Shown piece by piece: positions 12,406 through 24,740 of a stretch of DNA of 64,000 nucleotides (positions are counted from its first letter, which is position 1; every line of letters begins with the position of its first letter). Under the pieces are notes generated by a model that did not search any database, was not told the DNA's origin, and was given only the letters and a program-made list of their open reading frames with translations. The DNA is from Schistosoma mansoni (Eukaryota; Platyhelminthes; Trematoda; Strigeidida; Schistosomatidae), in the NCBI RefSeq assembly GCF_000237925.1, contig NC_031501.1, positions 1,800,286-1,864,285 of the forward strand, given 5' to 3'. Made by a program: the position numbers and the translations under genes.

Positions 12406-12774
12406 AAGCAGTTTATACAAGATCACTCTAGGATATTAATATCACTTATTTTTTTTTGCGAGTGAAGTATTATAAATCAATAAACTAATAAATTTCTGAA
12501 ATTATTGAAAAGATTTATTATTTCTATCATTGTGATCCAATAAATTAAATCAGTGATCCAAATATTTTTGGAAATATAATTTATTGTTCAGGTGTATCTA
12601 TTTTATTCAAAATTAAATTACGAGAGTATTCTGACAGAACATTTCCTTACATATATGTACTAGTATTGCAATAACTATCTATGAATATGACATCTTCAGA
12701 TTATTCATAATAGATGAAGCTAAATTTAATATAAATTATGGATAATTTATAAATTTGCTTTATTATATTCTTAA

Positions 12775-13287
12775 TTATCATATCGAATGGGTGCATACCC
12801 TGTTTGATATATATGAACGTGCTGAATCCCGTCAATCAGAGAGGAGTAAATTTATTGATCTCCCAATGATTACACAAAAGCCATATGAGTAGTCTTGAGT
12901 ACTTATTAGTCTTGCTATCTGCCTAGCCCAATCAGTTAAGTCCAGAACACAAATAACAGCCTCTGTAATATGAATTATTATTCTCAAACATACTGGGTTT
13001 ATCTACCAAACAGACCACATCATACCATAAAATAGAAAATAATATTTGTGCAAGATTCAGTTAAGTGTGTCTTTGAATAGGAGGAACAGTAATTAGTAGA
13101 CTGGGGATAACTCAAGAATGGTAAATCGTATAGTAACAGTCTATGGGTCAAAATGAAGCTTATAATAAAAGGAACACGAATATGAATAGTTAAGTTACTT
13201 AACAATTATACAATAGGAAATATACATATCTTATTGGTTCATAAATAGTCCACAAAAGTTACCATTCATAATCCTCTTAGGGATATA
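12775..13287 (-). mobile_element. Solo LTR-like fossil, copy 1
   Basis: One of four related blocks of about 510 bp (others at 15338, 50775 and 53646). Two of the others have TGTTAT...ATAACA-like ends and 5-bp-type target duplications, as expected for solo LTRs of a Gypsy/BEL-like LTR retrotransposon. No internal coding region is attached here. Its middle portion (13021-13232) is almost identical to copy 2 although the rest is clearly diverged. Confidence 0.65.
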
Positions 13288-13475
13288 ACATTAATCATAA
13301 GAGTTATGATTATGACGATTAGAAGTAATTTTCTTCCAGTATTTAATAATTTGATAAGTTCGATTAGAATTCTGAAATAATTCCCTCATCAGATGAGAAT
13401 ACCATAATTGAATATGACTGATTTATCAATAAGCTACTAGTGAATCCAAATATTGACATCCATGAATAAATTCAT

Positions 13476-13634
13476 GTTTTATATACATGAAGCATATATA
13501 CATATATTTATCATAGTTTGAATTGTATTAGTTATCAATTAGGTAAAACAAGAGAAATTTAACAGCAGTTATTGACTAGAAACAAAATTGTATCTAGGCC
13601 ATTTTTTCCTTTTTAGGAGTAAAGAATGTTGTTG
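13476..13634 (+). repeat. 159-bp tract identical to 16027-16185
   Basis: The sequence from GTTTTATATACATGAAG through GTAAAGAATGTTGTTG is identical to 16027-16185 as far as I can read. The second copy runs straight into the 200-N gap. The DNA between LTR copy 1 or 2 and this tract is unrelated at the two sites. Confidence 0.85.
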
Positions 13635-15337
13635 TTGATTGATGTGAGTAGATTTTTTGAGGTCTTACTTATGTCAATCTGTGTTAATACTACAAATGGA
13701 AAAAAAACTTTGAGAAATTGAGATTAGTATTTCAGGATTACTATTGTCCTATTATTATTATTATTACTACTACTGATTTCATCATTTGGTTCTTCCTCTT
13801 ATCTTAACATAGATCTTATCACAGTTTTCCTCAATTTTGGGATTTTATTTATTTTCCTACTGGTATCAAAGACATTTGACTCGCGTTTTGCATAAAGTTC
13901 CTTTGTATTACTCTCTTTTCTTTAGCTTCTTTCAGTAAGGTGTAAAAGACTTGAACTAATGTTTCTTAACTTTGTCAGTTTGTGTAGACGGTCTTCATTT
14001 TCTCATCTCGAAGTTTATTTGAACCTGTATTTTTACCTTAGTAATACATTTTATCAATCAAACAATAAGGATGAAGTATACATGTTTCAAACGTTTCATT
14101 CAATGACCGTTCAAATTCCCATTAAATAAGTTGTTCCTGTACGTGAATGTCTATTGCAGTTATCACTAACTCATTATAGTGGACATAGGCACTAATTAAT
14201 AGATCATCGATATTCTAAGTAAAATTTGATCTGGTAAGCTGATTAAGATCATCAGTGAAGTGCACTAATAAATGTTACCTGTGAGATGTTTTTCGTCATT
14301 TTTTTCTAAAAGAAAGTATGTTCATTACCCCTCAAAAGTTTCATTAACCGTTACCCTGAAATAATCCTAATCATTATGAGATTGAGAAGATCAATTCGAA
14401 GCATTATTTATGGGACACATATCCTCTAAGCTCTCGTCCTTGATTTACAATTTTTATATAAAGATTAGTAATATTATACATTTCCTCGAACTAAAGAAGT
14501 CAAGAGTCAATGCGAAACTGTAACTAAATAACTAAAATTCAATTATTTAAACCACAACAATAATTGAAAACTAAGGATTATTGGATAGGTGCTTTTTAAG
14601 TTTGATGCTTTCCAGTCGTGTAAACCCAAGAACCAGCTAGAGGTTGAAAATAGGATCTTTAACGTTTTTTGATTATCGATCGACAAACTAGAATATGATG
14701 GATTCATAAATCTTGGTGAAAGTAATTAGCCGATTTAGAACTGTGAACCTACATTAACTGAAGTGGTCAGCTATCACTGAATTTCAGGGGCTAGTACAAC
14801 AACAAATTGGAAAACATGCTATAAGATAATCAGGAACGGTTATGATAGTCCATACAGTTATCGAATGCTAGCAGGAGCTCTATCAATCTACAACACCAGT
14901 TTGTAAGTCAATGTTTGCAGGTTTATTTTGTTTATCGAAGCGAATGTATAACACCTGGAGTCCTAAGCCTTCTAGTCTGTATCCAAAAATTAATGACAAC
15001 CTATGGCTCAAGACGGTTCTTAAAATAGCTCGTAAACTAGTTGTAGTAGCGCATTTATATTAACTCGTTAACGTCATCCCAATCTTGAGTATTTACGTTG
15101 TTGGGTCGTTTTAATTCCTCGAAATTCAAACATCCATTTTCAACCATAATACTTATGTTTATCTTTTGCTATTACTGATATTAATATTTCAACTTTTGTT
15201 CTTTTCATCTTTCTGACTTTTTACTTCACTAAAATACACCTTACTCATATTTATATCTGGTTCTGATTTTGTACACAATTAACTGACCAAGATCATGCTA
15301 AACTCTTTGCTGGTGCTAATCAAATTTTATTAATTAT

Positions 15338-15852
15338 TGTTATATGGATTGAGTGCGTGCCCTCTTTAATACATGAACGTGATAAGACTGCCAGTTGTAG
15401 AGTAGTGAATTTATTGATCGCCCAATGATTACACAAAAGCCGTATGAGCAGTCTTGAGTACTTATCAGTCCTGCTATCTGCCTAGCCCAACCAGTTAAGT
15501 ACAAAACATCAATAACAGCCTCTGCAATATGAATCATTATTTTCAAATGTACTGAGTTTATATACCAAACAAACTGACCACGTCATACCATAAAATAGAA
15601 AATAATATTTGTGCAAGATTCAGTTAAGTGTGGCTTTGAATAGGAGGAACAGTAATTAGTAGACTGGGGATAACTCAAGAATGGTAAATCGTATAGTAAC
15701 AGTCTATGGGTCAAAATGAAGCTTATAATAAAAGGAACACGAATATGAATAGTTAAGTTACTTAACAATTATACAATAGGAAATATACATATCCCATTGG
15801 TCCACAAATAGTTCTCAAAGTTACCATTCATAAATCTCCACGGGATATAACA
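15338..15852 (-). mobile_element. Solo LTR-like fossil, copy 2
   Basis: Same family and orientation as 12775-13287, about 2.56 kb downstream of it. The minus-strand start TGTTATATCCC (at 15852) matches the terminus seen in the copies at 50775 and 53646. The block 15584-15795 is about 99% identical to 13021-13232, whereas the flanking LTR sequence differs at roughly one position in six or seven. Confidence 0.65.
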
Positions 15853-16026
15853 TAAGGCAACAAACATAATTGTAATACCATTTATTATTACACTTCTTAA
15901 TTTACTGAAAGTTCTTGAATTGATTAACACATATACATAAGCATCATTGTAGGATATTAATGTAGCTTTTACATCAGTAGGCATTAGTATACACAAAAGA
16001 AAAACCAAAATCCTCAAATGCAGCAC

Positions 16027-16185
16027 GTTTTATATACATGAAGCATATATACATATATTTATCATAGTTTGAATTGTATTAGTTATCAATTAGGTAAAAC
16101 AAGAGAAATTTAACAGCAGTTATTGACTAGAAACAAAATTGTATCTAGGCCATTTTTTCCTTTTTAGGAGTAAAGAATGTTGTTG
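16027..16185 (+). repeat. 159-bp duplicate tract abutting an assembly gap
   Basis: Identical to 13476-13634 and cut off by the N run at 16186. Either a true local duplication or gene conversion, or a misjoin in which the contig edge was filled with sequence from the neighbouring copy. Confidence 0.8.
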
Positions 16186-16385
16186 NNNNNNNNNNNNNNN
16201 NNNNNNNNNNNNNNNNNNNNNNNNNNNNNNNNNNNNNNNNNNNNNNNNNNNNNNNNNNNNNNNNNNNNNNNNNNNNNNNNNNNNNNNNNNNNNNNNNNNN
16301 NNNNNNNNNNNNNNNNNNNNNNNNNNNNNNNNNNNNNNNNNNNNNNNNNNNNNNNNNNNNNNNNNNNNNNNNNNNNNNNNNNNNN
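16186..16385. other. Assembly gap, 200 N
   Basis: Exactly 200 Ns, the same length as the gap at 58898-59097, so the size is a placeholder. Open frames spanning it are meaningless. Confidence 0.99.
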
Positions 16386-16449
16386 CAAATATAAGTTTTG
16401 TTTGTACTACATCGAATGATCTCATATGAAAACAAATTTTCTATTCATA

Positions 16450-16828
16450 AATTCATTCAGTATTGTTTGTTTGAATCTTCCCATCGATGTGTTAGGACTG
16501 CAACTGGTCAGTTTCTGATTGGCATATGTGCATGCTGTGCGTATTGCCTCGATATTGACTTAATTCACAAGCATTATAAGCAAAGATGGATAGTGGTTAG
16601 CAGTGGAATCCAGTTTGACGCGCGTTTCGCCCTATTTGGGTCTCGTCAGCTGGATGTACCTGCATCTCAGACTTAATGTTCACTCTGAGACTTGAACCCA
16701 GTACCTTTCGCTTCAAACGCCATCGCATTATCCACTCGGCTACTGAGTCCTGATAGCCACTTTCGTGTGAGACGGGGTGAAGTTTAAATTCATTTAGCGT
16801 TGTTTGTTTGAATCTTCCCATCGATGTG
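16450..16828 (-). mobile_element. Family A SINE, more than one monomer
   Basis: Flanked by a perfect 11-bp target duplication TTCTATTCATA (16439-16449 and 16829-16839). Read on the minus strand, it begins inside the tail of one monomer (GATGGGAAGATTC...), then runs through a complete second monomer: leader, A box, B box (somewhat decayed), hammerhead, tail. The insertion is therefore about 1.15 monomers from a tandem or circular template. Confidence 0.82.
16608..16655 (-). ncRNA. Hammerhead ribozyme, Sm-alpha type, weakened helix II
   Basis: The core CTGACGA, GAAA and GTC are all present on the minus strand. Helix II reads GACC/GGGC, leaving one mismatch. The bases after the cleavage site read AAACTGGAT rather than CTGGAT, a variant shared with the copies at 22983 and 41060-41100. 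Confidence 0.7.
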
Positions 16829-17112
16829 TTCTATTCATAGTTTATAATTTTCCCGCCTTATTTTTTTTAAAAATTTTGTTGAAATTCTTTCTTCTTGATG
16901 ATAAAACGTTTTTTTTTTGGTTTAGCTCCTATAATATATACAATAACCATACTAGATAAATAGATTATGGAAGTATATTCTGTCAAATAGGAAGATTAAA
17001 ACTATGCATGAAGTATAAACAATTATATCTTCAACTTGATAATAAATAATGATAAGAATGATGTGAATTTATATTTTTCCAAAAATGTGATTACCTCAAA
17101 AATAAAATTTAA

Positions 17113-17194
17113 CATTACTACTACTACTACTACTGTCACTACGGCTACTACTATTACTACTACTGTTACTAGCGCTACTACTACTATTACTATC
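17113..17194 (+). repeat. Imperfect ACT trinucleotide repeat
   Basis: A run of ACT units interrupted by GTC, GGC and TAGCGC variants. It gives a serine-rich open frame on the minus strand (17096-17323) that I do not regard as a gene. It lies about 100 bp left of the SINE at 17292. Confidence 0.9.
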
Positions 17195-17291
17195 AATAAT
17201 ACAATATAGTTTAAGATAAGATAATTCTAAATTCCGTGTTTTATTTCCGTAAAATTTTATTTTATCTTTTTTACAACAATAACACATATGT

Positions 17292-17557
17292 TCACTTAGT
17301 ATTGTTTGTTTGAATGTTCCCATTGATGTGTTAGGACTGTAACTGGTCAGTCTCTTATTGATATATGTGTATACTGTGCGTATTGCCTTGATATAGCCTT
17401 AGCTGAGTGGATAACGCGAAGGCATTTGAAGCGAAAGGTACTAGGTTCGAGTCCTAGAGTGAACATCAACTCTGAGATACAGGTACATCCAGTTGACGAG
17501 TCCCAAATTGGACAAAAATTGCGTCCTGGATTTCACTGCTAGCCACTATCCATCTTT
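17292..17557. mobile_element. Family A SINE, fold-back copy with 14-bp TSD
   Basis: A perfect 14-bp target duplication AATAACACATATGT (17278-17291 and 17558-17571) frames the whole unit. The left arm is the tail in antisense (starting TCACTTAGTATTG). The right arm is sense: A box (TAGCTGAGTGG), B box (GGTTCGAGTCC), decayed hammerhead, ending at CCATCTTT. The ribozyme core is changed (TTGACGA, and the GAAA block is lost), so no cleavage is expected. Confidence 0.85.
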
Positions 17558-18296
17558 AATAACACATATGTGTTTGTTCATATTTAAATGTTTATTCGTT
17601 TAATTGAATATTTCAAAGGGTAATATGATCAAATTTAAATGTTAGTAGTTATATGATTTTTATAATAGATTTTTCAATGAAAAAATTACTTTGGGATTTA
17701 TACAATGTCAAGATATTTGTCTATTTATTGTCAATTGTAACTGCAAAGATTGGCTTATTCAACATCCGTCAGAACCTGGTCGGAACCTGATACATATACA
17801 TATATATATATATATATACCTTGATTCAAGTTATCATATCACATTAAAATAGAAAGATGAAATAATCAAGATCCAATGCCAAATTAGTAGAAGTAATAAC
17901 AGTATGAGTTAAAGTAGAAAAGATTGGATATAAATGATAGGATTGGAGAAAAAAAAAGAATAAATTCATGGAATTTAATAAAGTATAAGATCATTTTAAA
18001 ACCAAACATGTAAGGAATAATAAAGAGAGGGAATACATCTATTTCATTATGATCAATTCAAAGGAATTTCATTTAATGTCTTAAACTGTTGATTATGACG
18101 ATTACGTGAACCTCAACCAAATACTTTGGATCTGCCAACTTGATTAAGTCTAATTACCATTTTCAAGTAAAATTAGAGTTGAAAAAAAGTTTTAAGAACA
18201 AGTGAATATCTGACACCAATTTATAAAGTAATTGACCGTTTTTCTATGTTATACATAGAATTAAGTCTATTATTTCGAAACCTATTCAATGATAAA

Positions 18297-18548
18297 TTCA
18301 CTTAGTATTGTTTGTTTGAATCTTCTCACTGATGCTTAAGACTGCAACTGGTTAGTCTCTTATTGGCATATGTGTATACTGTGCGTATTGCCTCGATATA
18401 GCCTTAACTCACAAAGGTACTGGGTTCGAGTTCCAGAGTGAACATTAAGTCTGAGATGCAGGTACATCCAGCTGACACATCCCAAATAGGACGAAGTGGC
18501 GCGTATCTTGGATTCCACTGCTAGCCACTATCCATCTTTGCTTATAAT
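18297..18548. mobile_element. Family A SINE, fold-back copy
   Basis: The left arm is antisense tail (AAATTCACTTAGTATTG... to GCCTTAACTCACAAA). The right arm is sense from the B box (GGGTTCGAGTTCC) through the ribozyme region to GCTTATAATG. The ribozyme belongs to the GAAGTGG variant (18481-18505), which breaks the GAAA core. I could not find a convincing target duplication. Confidence 0.8.
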
Positions 18549-18959
18549 GTCTGATTCCTTGTTCACTTTAGTTAAACTTACCACTTTTATAACGAATCAT
18601 CTTTTTTCTTTATTCAGAATCAGAGTTAGGATGGTACGTTTTGTTGTTATCATGAATAGGATATAAATCTTTTTTAAAAATTTTTATCATTATCATTATA
18701 TTTAATACTAAAAAGTAGTTCAGTGTATATTGTCAACAAAAACTGTTGGTACCCTTTATTCAGATAAGAAAGCTGATATAAAATCACTTCTTAACTTTCA
18801 ATAAAGTGGAAAGAAGTCAAGTCATTTCAGTTGTATCTGTTAGAAAGGACCAAACCGAGTTTATATGACTTTAATTCCTACTTATTAAACACTTACAATG
18901 CATATTTATTCACATTTCAAACAACTAACTGTCATACGTGTCAATTCCAGTAAAATAAC

Positions 18960-19400
18960 ACATACCTATTCACGTTTGTTACCCCTCATAGAGGAGCATA
19001 GGCCACCAAACAGGATCCTCCATCTAACTCTTTTCTGTGCTCTCCATTCCAGTTGTTCTAAGCCCTGTTTATTCTTTTGATATCTGCCTGTAGTTCACGA
19101 TGTAAGGTGATCTTCGGTCATTCTCTTTTCATTTTGGCTTCAGGATACCAAGTTAGGGTTTGAATCGTCATGTAGTTTGACAACTTTCATAATATGTGTC
19201 CTATCCACCCCAACATCTTTCCCTGATTTCCTGTTCAACTGGAAATTGGTTTGTTCTCTCCCACATTAGGTTGTTATTAATGGTATTTAGCCAATTGAAA
19301 TCGAGTATCGTGCTTAGACAATTGTTTATAAATACCTATACTTTTCAGCTGCGTAGAATAAAGGTGCTTTGATATCTGTATGGAAAATTTTGACTTTGAC
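18960..19400 (-). mobile_element. RTE-clade LINE, old 3' fragment
   Basis: It aligns by eye with the RTE 3' ends at 19558 and 43272 (plus-strand cues: GTTACCCCTCATAGAGGAGCATAGGCC, TGGCTTCAGGATACCAAG, ATTGGTTTGTTCTCTCCCAC). The frame is broken in several places. It sits 150 bp before another copy of the same family in the same orientation. Confidence 0.65.
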
Positions 19401-19557
19401 GTTAACTGACAAACAGTTTTTTGAGTAGCAGATGTTTCTTAATTGTAAGAATATTTCCTTTACTCTACCAATCATGCCTTCATATCAGTCGTCTCTTGTT
19501 TATAAATAATGGTATTTTGAAACCTTGCTAAAAAATGTTAAACAAACTATTACTTAG

Positions 19558-19995
19558 TACTTACTTACTTACGCCTATTACTCCCAGTGAAGCATAGGCC
19601 GCCAACTAGCATTCACCAACCCACTCTGTCCTGGGCCTTCCTTTCTAGTGATATCCAACTTTTGTTCATTCTCCTCATATCTGTATCCATTCTCGGCTTA
19701 ATGTGTTCTTTGGTCTTCCTATTCTCCTTTGGCCTTCAGGATTCTATGTGAGGGCTTGTCTTGTGACACAATTGGGTGATTTCCTCAATGTGTGTCTTAT
19801 CCACTTCCAGCGCTTCTTCCTGATATCTTCCTCCACTGGAATCTGGTTTGTTGTCTCCCACAGTAACTTGTTGCTGATAGTGTCTGGCCATCGGATCCGA
19901 AGTATCTTGCATAGACAACTGTTAATAAACACTTGTATCTTCTGGATGATAGCTTTCGTAGTTCTCCACGTCTCCGCCCCATTAAATATTGTAAT
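19558..19995 (-). mobile_element. RTE-clade LINE, 3' fragment
   Basis: The minus strand encodes, in pieces, [35 protein letters not shown] and the terminal GRPKNTL...W...L..ALDRVGW blocks of an RTE C-terminus. The tail is seen as ACTTACTTACTTACGCCT on the plus strand. It covers about the last 140 codons and is 5' truncated. The three overlapping open frames reported here on the minus strand are pieces of this one fragment separated by frameshifts. It is antisense to Par-3. Confidence 0.8.
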
Positions 19996-22337
19996 CCATT
20001 TAGTGTTTCTAAATTTGATAGATTTTCATGATATATATTTATTGAAAACAATTTATGTACATATTATATTATGACAACAACCTAAATTTATTTTTTTTCT
20101 AAGTTCATTCATTATAAGTTTATTATCAACTGGTTAGACCTATCACTTTGTTTTTGTTCTGTTGTTTATTTCTACTTCATTTTTCCTAGTGTATATCAAA
20201 ACATGAAAAGAAAAGTTTACATACAATACAATGTTTATTAGGTTATATAAGAGATAGGTAACCTTTGGGAAATGTAATTTGATAATACTTATCCGGATAT
20301 TGTATTTTATATGTATGATAAGCATTTAGGTCACTTAAATAAATTTGAGCTAGCCAATGAAAAATTTGTCAGGTTAATTTGCCAGATTTCCTCTATATAC
20401 ATGCTTTTGTACAAAATAGAAATAGTCAGTAGAATATTTAACAAGGGATCAGAAAAAAAGTGTAAACACTAAATACGTTTATCACTATTTGGGAAATTAT
20501 TTGGCGCTGCCATTCAGGATCCATATTTTGTTCCACTTAAGACTTGTAACTTGTATACATCTGGATTCAGATTTTGAGGTTCTTATTGAGTATCAAATAA
20601 GTTGGTGGTTATTATGAACTATTTGCCTGAACAATAATACGCTATTGTAACGATAAGCGTTCTATGCTGTACGGATGTATATATTCTGAACTGTTAAATG
20701 TAATCTTTTTGTACCCCATTGATGTGACTCCAATTTGGTCGAACGAGTAGATATTCCATGAATATGAATCTTCGATTTAATTCCGTATATTACACCTGAG
20801 GCAACCCAGTTTGTGCGACGGTGGTAATAAGCCAAGTACGTATTGATTTGGATGATGAATTTGTTCCAGGAACTCCTTTCTGCAAACAGATTTTAAAAAT
20901 GAGAGGCGGAAAAACAAAGCGGATAAAGCTCGATTTTTTAAAGCTTGACTCACTATTTATAGCCAGACAAAAATAAACCAAAGACATGTGATAAATAGGG
21001 TAAGCAATACAGACACATACTCATATAAAAACAGTTAAGGTAACAAGTGAATAATTGACGAGGTCAAAATGTGACTCGAGAGGAATGAATAAACTGATCC
21101 ACCTGGAAGGTAGAATAATTTGTATGGGCTTGACACACTTACTAGACATTACAATTTGAAAGAAATCGTTGACTTAAATTTCGTACAAGTTGGCACTTAT
21201 TAGCACAACATACCTACAATTTTATTGAAATAGGTGCTCCTAGTAGGGTTCAAACTGGCATCATCCAGTGTCACAATCTGTTGTGTTTTCATTGAGCCGT
21301 TGGAGCTACGACTAATCAATGTCTATTCCTCAGTACTGGTCAGTCTCATACATGGTGCGTACGATGTTTTGTCAACTAGGCTAGTAATTACACTCTACCG
21401 TGGTTGATGAGAATAGATTTTCACTAGGGGCATGATAATAAGGAATTAGTTACTACTAAGTGACCAGATAATGTACATGGCATGGTTAAAATATTAAAGT
21501 CCTATAGTTATGCATACTTGAAGGCTTTCTTGTAGTCATATATATACATATATGGAGAGAGAGAGAACCTTGAATTGTACAATCAACTAGAGTGAGAGTA
21601 TTCTTCCAGATTAACACCTTGAACAGTTTAAAAGTCAGTTGATGAATACCTCCGAAATCATATCATTAAATTTGTTTCTTACTCTACATTTGTTCATCAA
21701 AAGTACTGTTTCTCTACAAAATTTTCCAATTTTCCCTTAATGCATAGGATGTTATCGAAAGTGTGACACTTTCAACAGATTCATTTTGTATCTTCATACA
21801 CTACTTCATTTCACATGACATCAGATCTGAATTCATATCACTGACCAATTCCTCAATTCAGCTCTCAATATAACAATATCAACTATATACAATATTTTTT
21901 CATGATTTTGTTTCTACTAAAAACTATAAATACCTGACAATTTTGTACCATAATCGACACTGTTTGGAATAACATTCCCATCTACTTGTCTTCTGTCTTC
22001 TGATTTGTTACTTGGGAGGGTTCTAGCGTTCGAGTGCTCAAGTATTAAGCGACAGACTAAGAAATCTAAGTTCGAGATATAACACATTCTAATCAAAATA
22101 GTTAAGAATAAGCAGATGAATTGTGGTTGTAAAAGAAATTACTAAATTTTATAGATTAGCACAACTAGTTTTGAATAATTTCCTATGATTTATTTCTTGC
22201 TATTCAATTATTTATTCAGCTTTTCTTTTAAAATAGAATGATTAGAATGAGGATTGAATGGGAATGAATAAGATGTTCTCATTTCATTCCATAATAAGTT
22301 CAATATGTAAAGTGTAATAACGACTGTTTCCATTCCC

Positions 22338-22362
22338 ATTATTATTATTATTATTATTATTA
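22338..22362 (+). repeat. ATT microsatellite
   Basis: Eight or so ATT units in an AT-rich setting; no gene nearby. Confidence 0.9.
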
Positions 22363-22825
22363 CAAGACTGATATTGATAGTGGTGAAGGGAATAATGAAG
22401 ATGATAAGTTTTTAGATTATTCCCCTTTTTTATTTAACAATTGATCTATATGCATTTCTGATTAAGGTCAGGGTAACTATTTATTAATTCCCCTAGGAGA
22501 ATAAAAAAAGTTGGTTTCTTTTCATTTTTTTTTAGCTTATTTCCTACTTTTCTCTTTTCTTTCAGTTTTTACTTTTTCCCATTTATTGCACTCGTTTTTT
22601 TGTGTGTGTGTGGTTACCTACAAATAAGCTAAGAGAAACAAGTAAAATGAGAATCCACTTCTTTACGAGTCCACATATAACAAGAGACTAATGAATTCAT
22701 TTATTTCAGCAGTATACTTATTATTTTATTATATTTTCCATTTTGAGGAAGAGAAAGAAGAATTTTTTATGCGTTATATAATGCAGTGAAATATATACAT
22801 TTACTAAATTCAATCCTTATATTTA

Positions 22826-23530
22826 AATTCACTCAGTATTGTTTGTTTGAATCTTCCCATTGATGTTTAGAACTGCAACTGATCAGTTTCTGATTGGCAT
22901 ATGTGCATACTGTGCGTATTGCCTCGATATTGACTTAATTCACAAGCATTATAAGCAAAGATGGATAGTGGTTAGCAGTGGAATCCAGTTTGACGCGCGT
23001 TTCGTCCTATTCGGGACTCGTCAGCTGGATGTACTTGCATCTTAGAGTTGATGTTCATTCTGAGACTTGAACCCAGTGCCTTTCGTTTTTTTAAAAGCCA
23101 TCACGTTATCCGCTCAGCTACCGAGATGCAGGTACATCCAGTTGGCGAGTCCCAAATAAGACGAAGTGGTGAGCGTCCTGTATTCCATCGTTAGCCACTA
23201 TCCATCTTTACTTACAATGCTTGTGAATTAAGGCTATATCGAGGCTATACGCACAGTATGCACATATGCCAATAAGAGTTTGATCAATCGCAGTCCTAAA
23301 CATTAATGGGAAGATTCAAACAAACAATACTAAGTGAATTTAAACTTCACTCTATTGCACAAGCATGTGGCTATCAGGACTCAGTAGCTGAGTGGATAAT
23401 GCGATGGCGTTTGAAGCGAAAGATATTGGGTTCAAGTCCCTTAGTGACCATCAGCTCTGAGATGCAGGTACATCCAGCTGACGAGTCCTAAATAGGACGA
23501 AACGCGCATGCTCTTTGCTTATATGTACAA
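22826..23530. mobile_element. Family A SINE, inverted composite of about two monomers
   Basis: Left arm (22826-23126): antisense tail, antisense hammerhead (22983-23030), antisense tRNA-like head. It switches at about 23127 to sense: a second ribozyme (23133 on, GAAGTGG variant), a full tail, then the leader, A box (TAGCTGAGTGG), B box and a third ribozyme (from about 23471) whose 3' half is missing. The sense part reads continuously across one monomer junction, showing that family A monomers were tandem in the template. A short CTTATAT repeat at both edges may be the target duplication. Confidence 0.82.
22983..23030 (-). ncRNA. Hammerhead ribozyme, Sm-alpha type, intact core
   Basis: Minus strand: ATCCAG, CTGACGA, helix II GTCC/GGAC with a CGAATA loop, GAAA, short helix III CGC/GCG, GTC, then AAACTGGAT. 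All core positions are conserved. It lies in the antisense arm of the composite at 22826-23530. Confidence 0.8.
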
Positions 23531-23767
23531 AATACCTTTTACAATTCACAAAAACGAATAGAGCACTCTTTATTATTTTACATAAGGAATATTTGTACTA
23601 ATATTTATTCTAAATAGCGTGAATAATTTCATTTCTAATTATTTATTATTTTTATTCTGAACAAAAATAAACATCGTCAAATCAAATCTCTTTTCTTAAA
23701 ATTTTAATTTTATTTGTGCGGTACTCCAAGTGTTATTACCACTTCCCACGCTCAATTGTTTTTTTTT

Positions 23768-23802
23768 ATCTCTCCCTCTCCCTCTCTCTCTCTCTCTCTC
23801 GC
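23768..23802 (+). repeat. CT microsatellite
   Basis: A polypyrimidine run, CCCTCTCCC followed by about ten CT units. In the Par-3 sense direction it resembles a strong polypyrimidine tract, but no open exon follows. Confidence 0.9.
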
Positions 23803-24143
23803 TTGCATACTTTTATGATATTCATATAAAAAATGGCTGAATGCCAAATAAATGTTTGTTTGTTTGTATTTTCATTTTGCATACATAAAACGTCAATTTT
23901 TCTTAGATGATAGTTGGAAAGTGAATAAATATAAATTAAATAAATTGGGAAATATTTAATAATTACTCATCTAGGATAGTTAAATTAAAAAAATTGTCTC
24001 ATCTTAGAAAAAAAATAGGTAAAACTTTCTAGTTGATTGTATGGATTAATTTTTATTTGGAGATAGTTTTTTGTTATAAATTCTAACTTTAGTTGGAAAG
24101 CTATTTACCATAATCATCGACCTGAGTTAAAAATCTTCTCTAC

Positions 24144-24740
24144 AATAAGCAAAGATGGATAGTGGCTAGTAGTGGAATCCAGTTTGACGCGTGCCACTTC
24201 ATCTTATTTGGGACTCATCAGCTGAATGTACCTGCATCTCAGATTTGTTGATGTTCACTGTTGGACTCGAACCCAGTACCTTTCACTTCAAACGCCATCG
24301 CTTTATCCACTCGGTCATTGAGTCCTGATAGTCACTTGCTTGTGGAATGGGGTGAAGTTTAAATTCACTTAGTATTGTTTGTTTGATTCTTTTCATTGAT
24401 GTTTAGGACTGCAACTGGTCGGTCTCTTATTGACCATATGTGCATACTGTGCGTATTGCCTCGATATAGCCTTAACTCACAAAGGTACTGGGTTCGAGTC
24501 CCAGAGTGAACATCAACTCTGAGATGCAGGTTCATCCAGCTGACGCGTCCTAAATAGGACAAAGTGGCTCGAATCCTGGATTCCACTACTAGCCCCCATC
24601 CATCTTTGCTTACAATGCTTGTGAATTAAGGCTATATGGAGGCAATATTCACAGTATGCACATATGGTCAATAAGAGACTGACCAGTTACAGTCCTAAAC
24701 ATCAATGGGAAGATTCAAACAAACAATACTAAGTAAATTT
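24144..24740. mobile_element. Family A SINE, 597-bp inverted composite with 12-bp TSD
   Basis: A perfect 12-bp target duplication AATCTTCTCTAC (24132-24143 and 24741-24752) frames the whole composite, so it went in as one event. Order on the plus strand: antisense from the AAGCAAAGATGG breakpoint through ribozyme, tRNA head and leader, and on into the tail of the preceding monomer; then, at the B box (about 24485), sense ribozyme and tail ending AATACTAAGTAAATTT. Both ribozymes are of the inactive GAAGTGG type. The antisense arm spans a monomer junction. Confidence 0.87.

Noticed and set aside
16120-16435. Several open frames crossing the N run near 16200 (and likewise near 58900)
   Set aside because: Products of translating Ns.
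17096-17323. Serine-rich minus-strand frame
   Set aside because: Comes from an imperfect ACT microsatellite; no start context or domain.
20790-20987. 65-codon minus-strand frame with a QKGVP motif resembling a LINE block
   Set aside because: Only five residues match and no neighbouring LINE motif is visible.
23390-23450. tRNA-gene-like A and B boxes (here and in about 30 other places)
   Set aside because: They are the heads of SINE families A and B; none folds as a complete tRNA with an acceptor stem.
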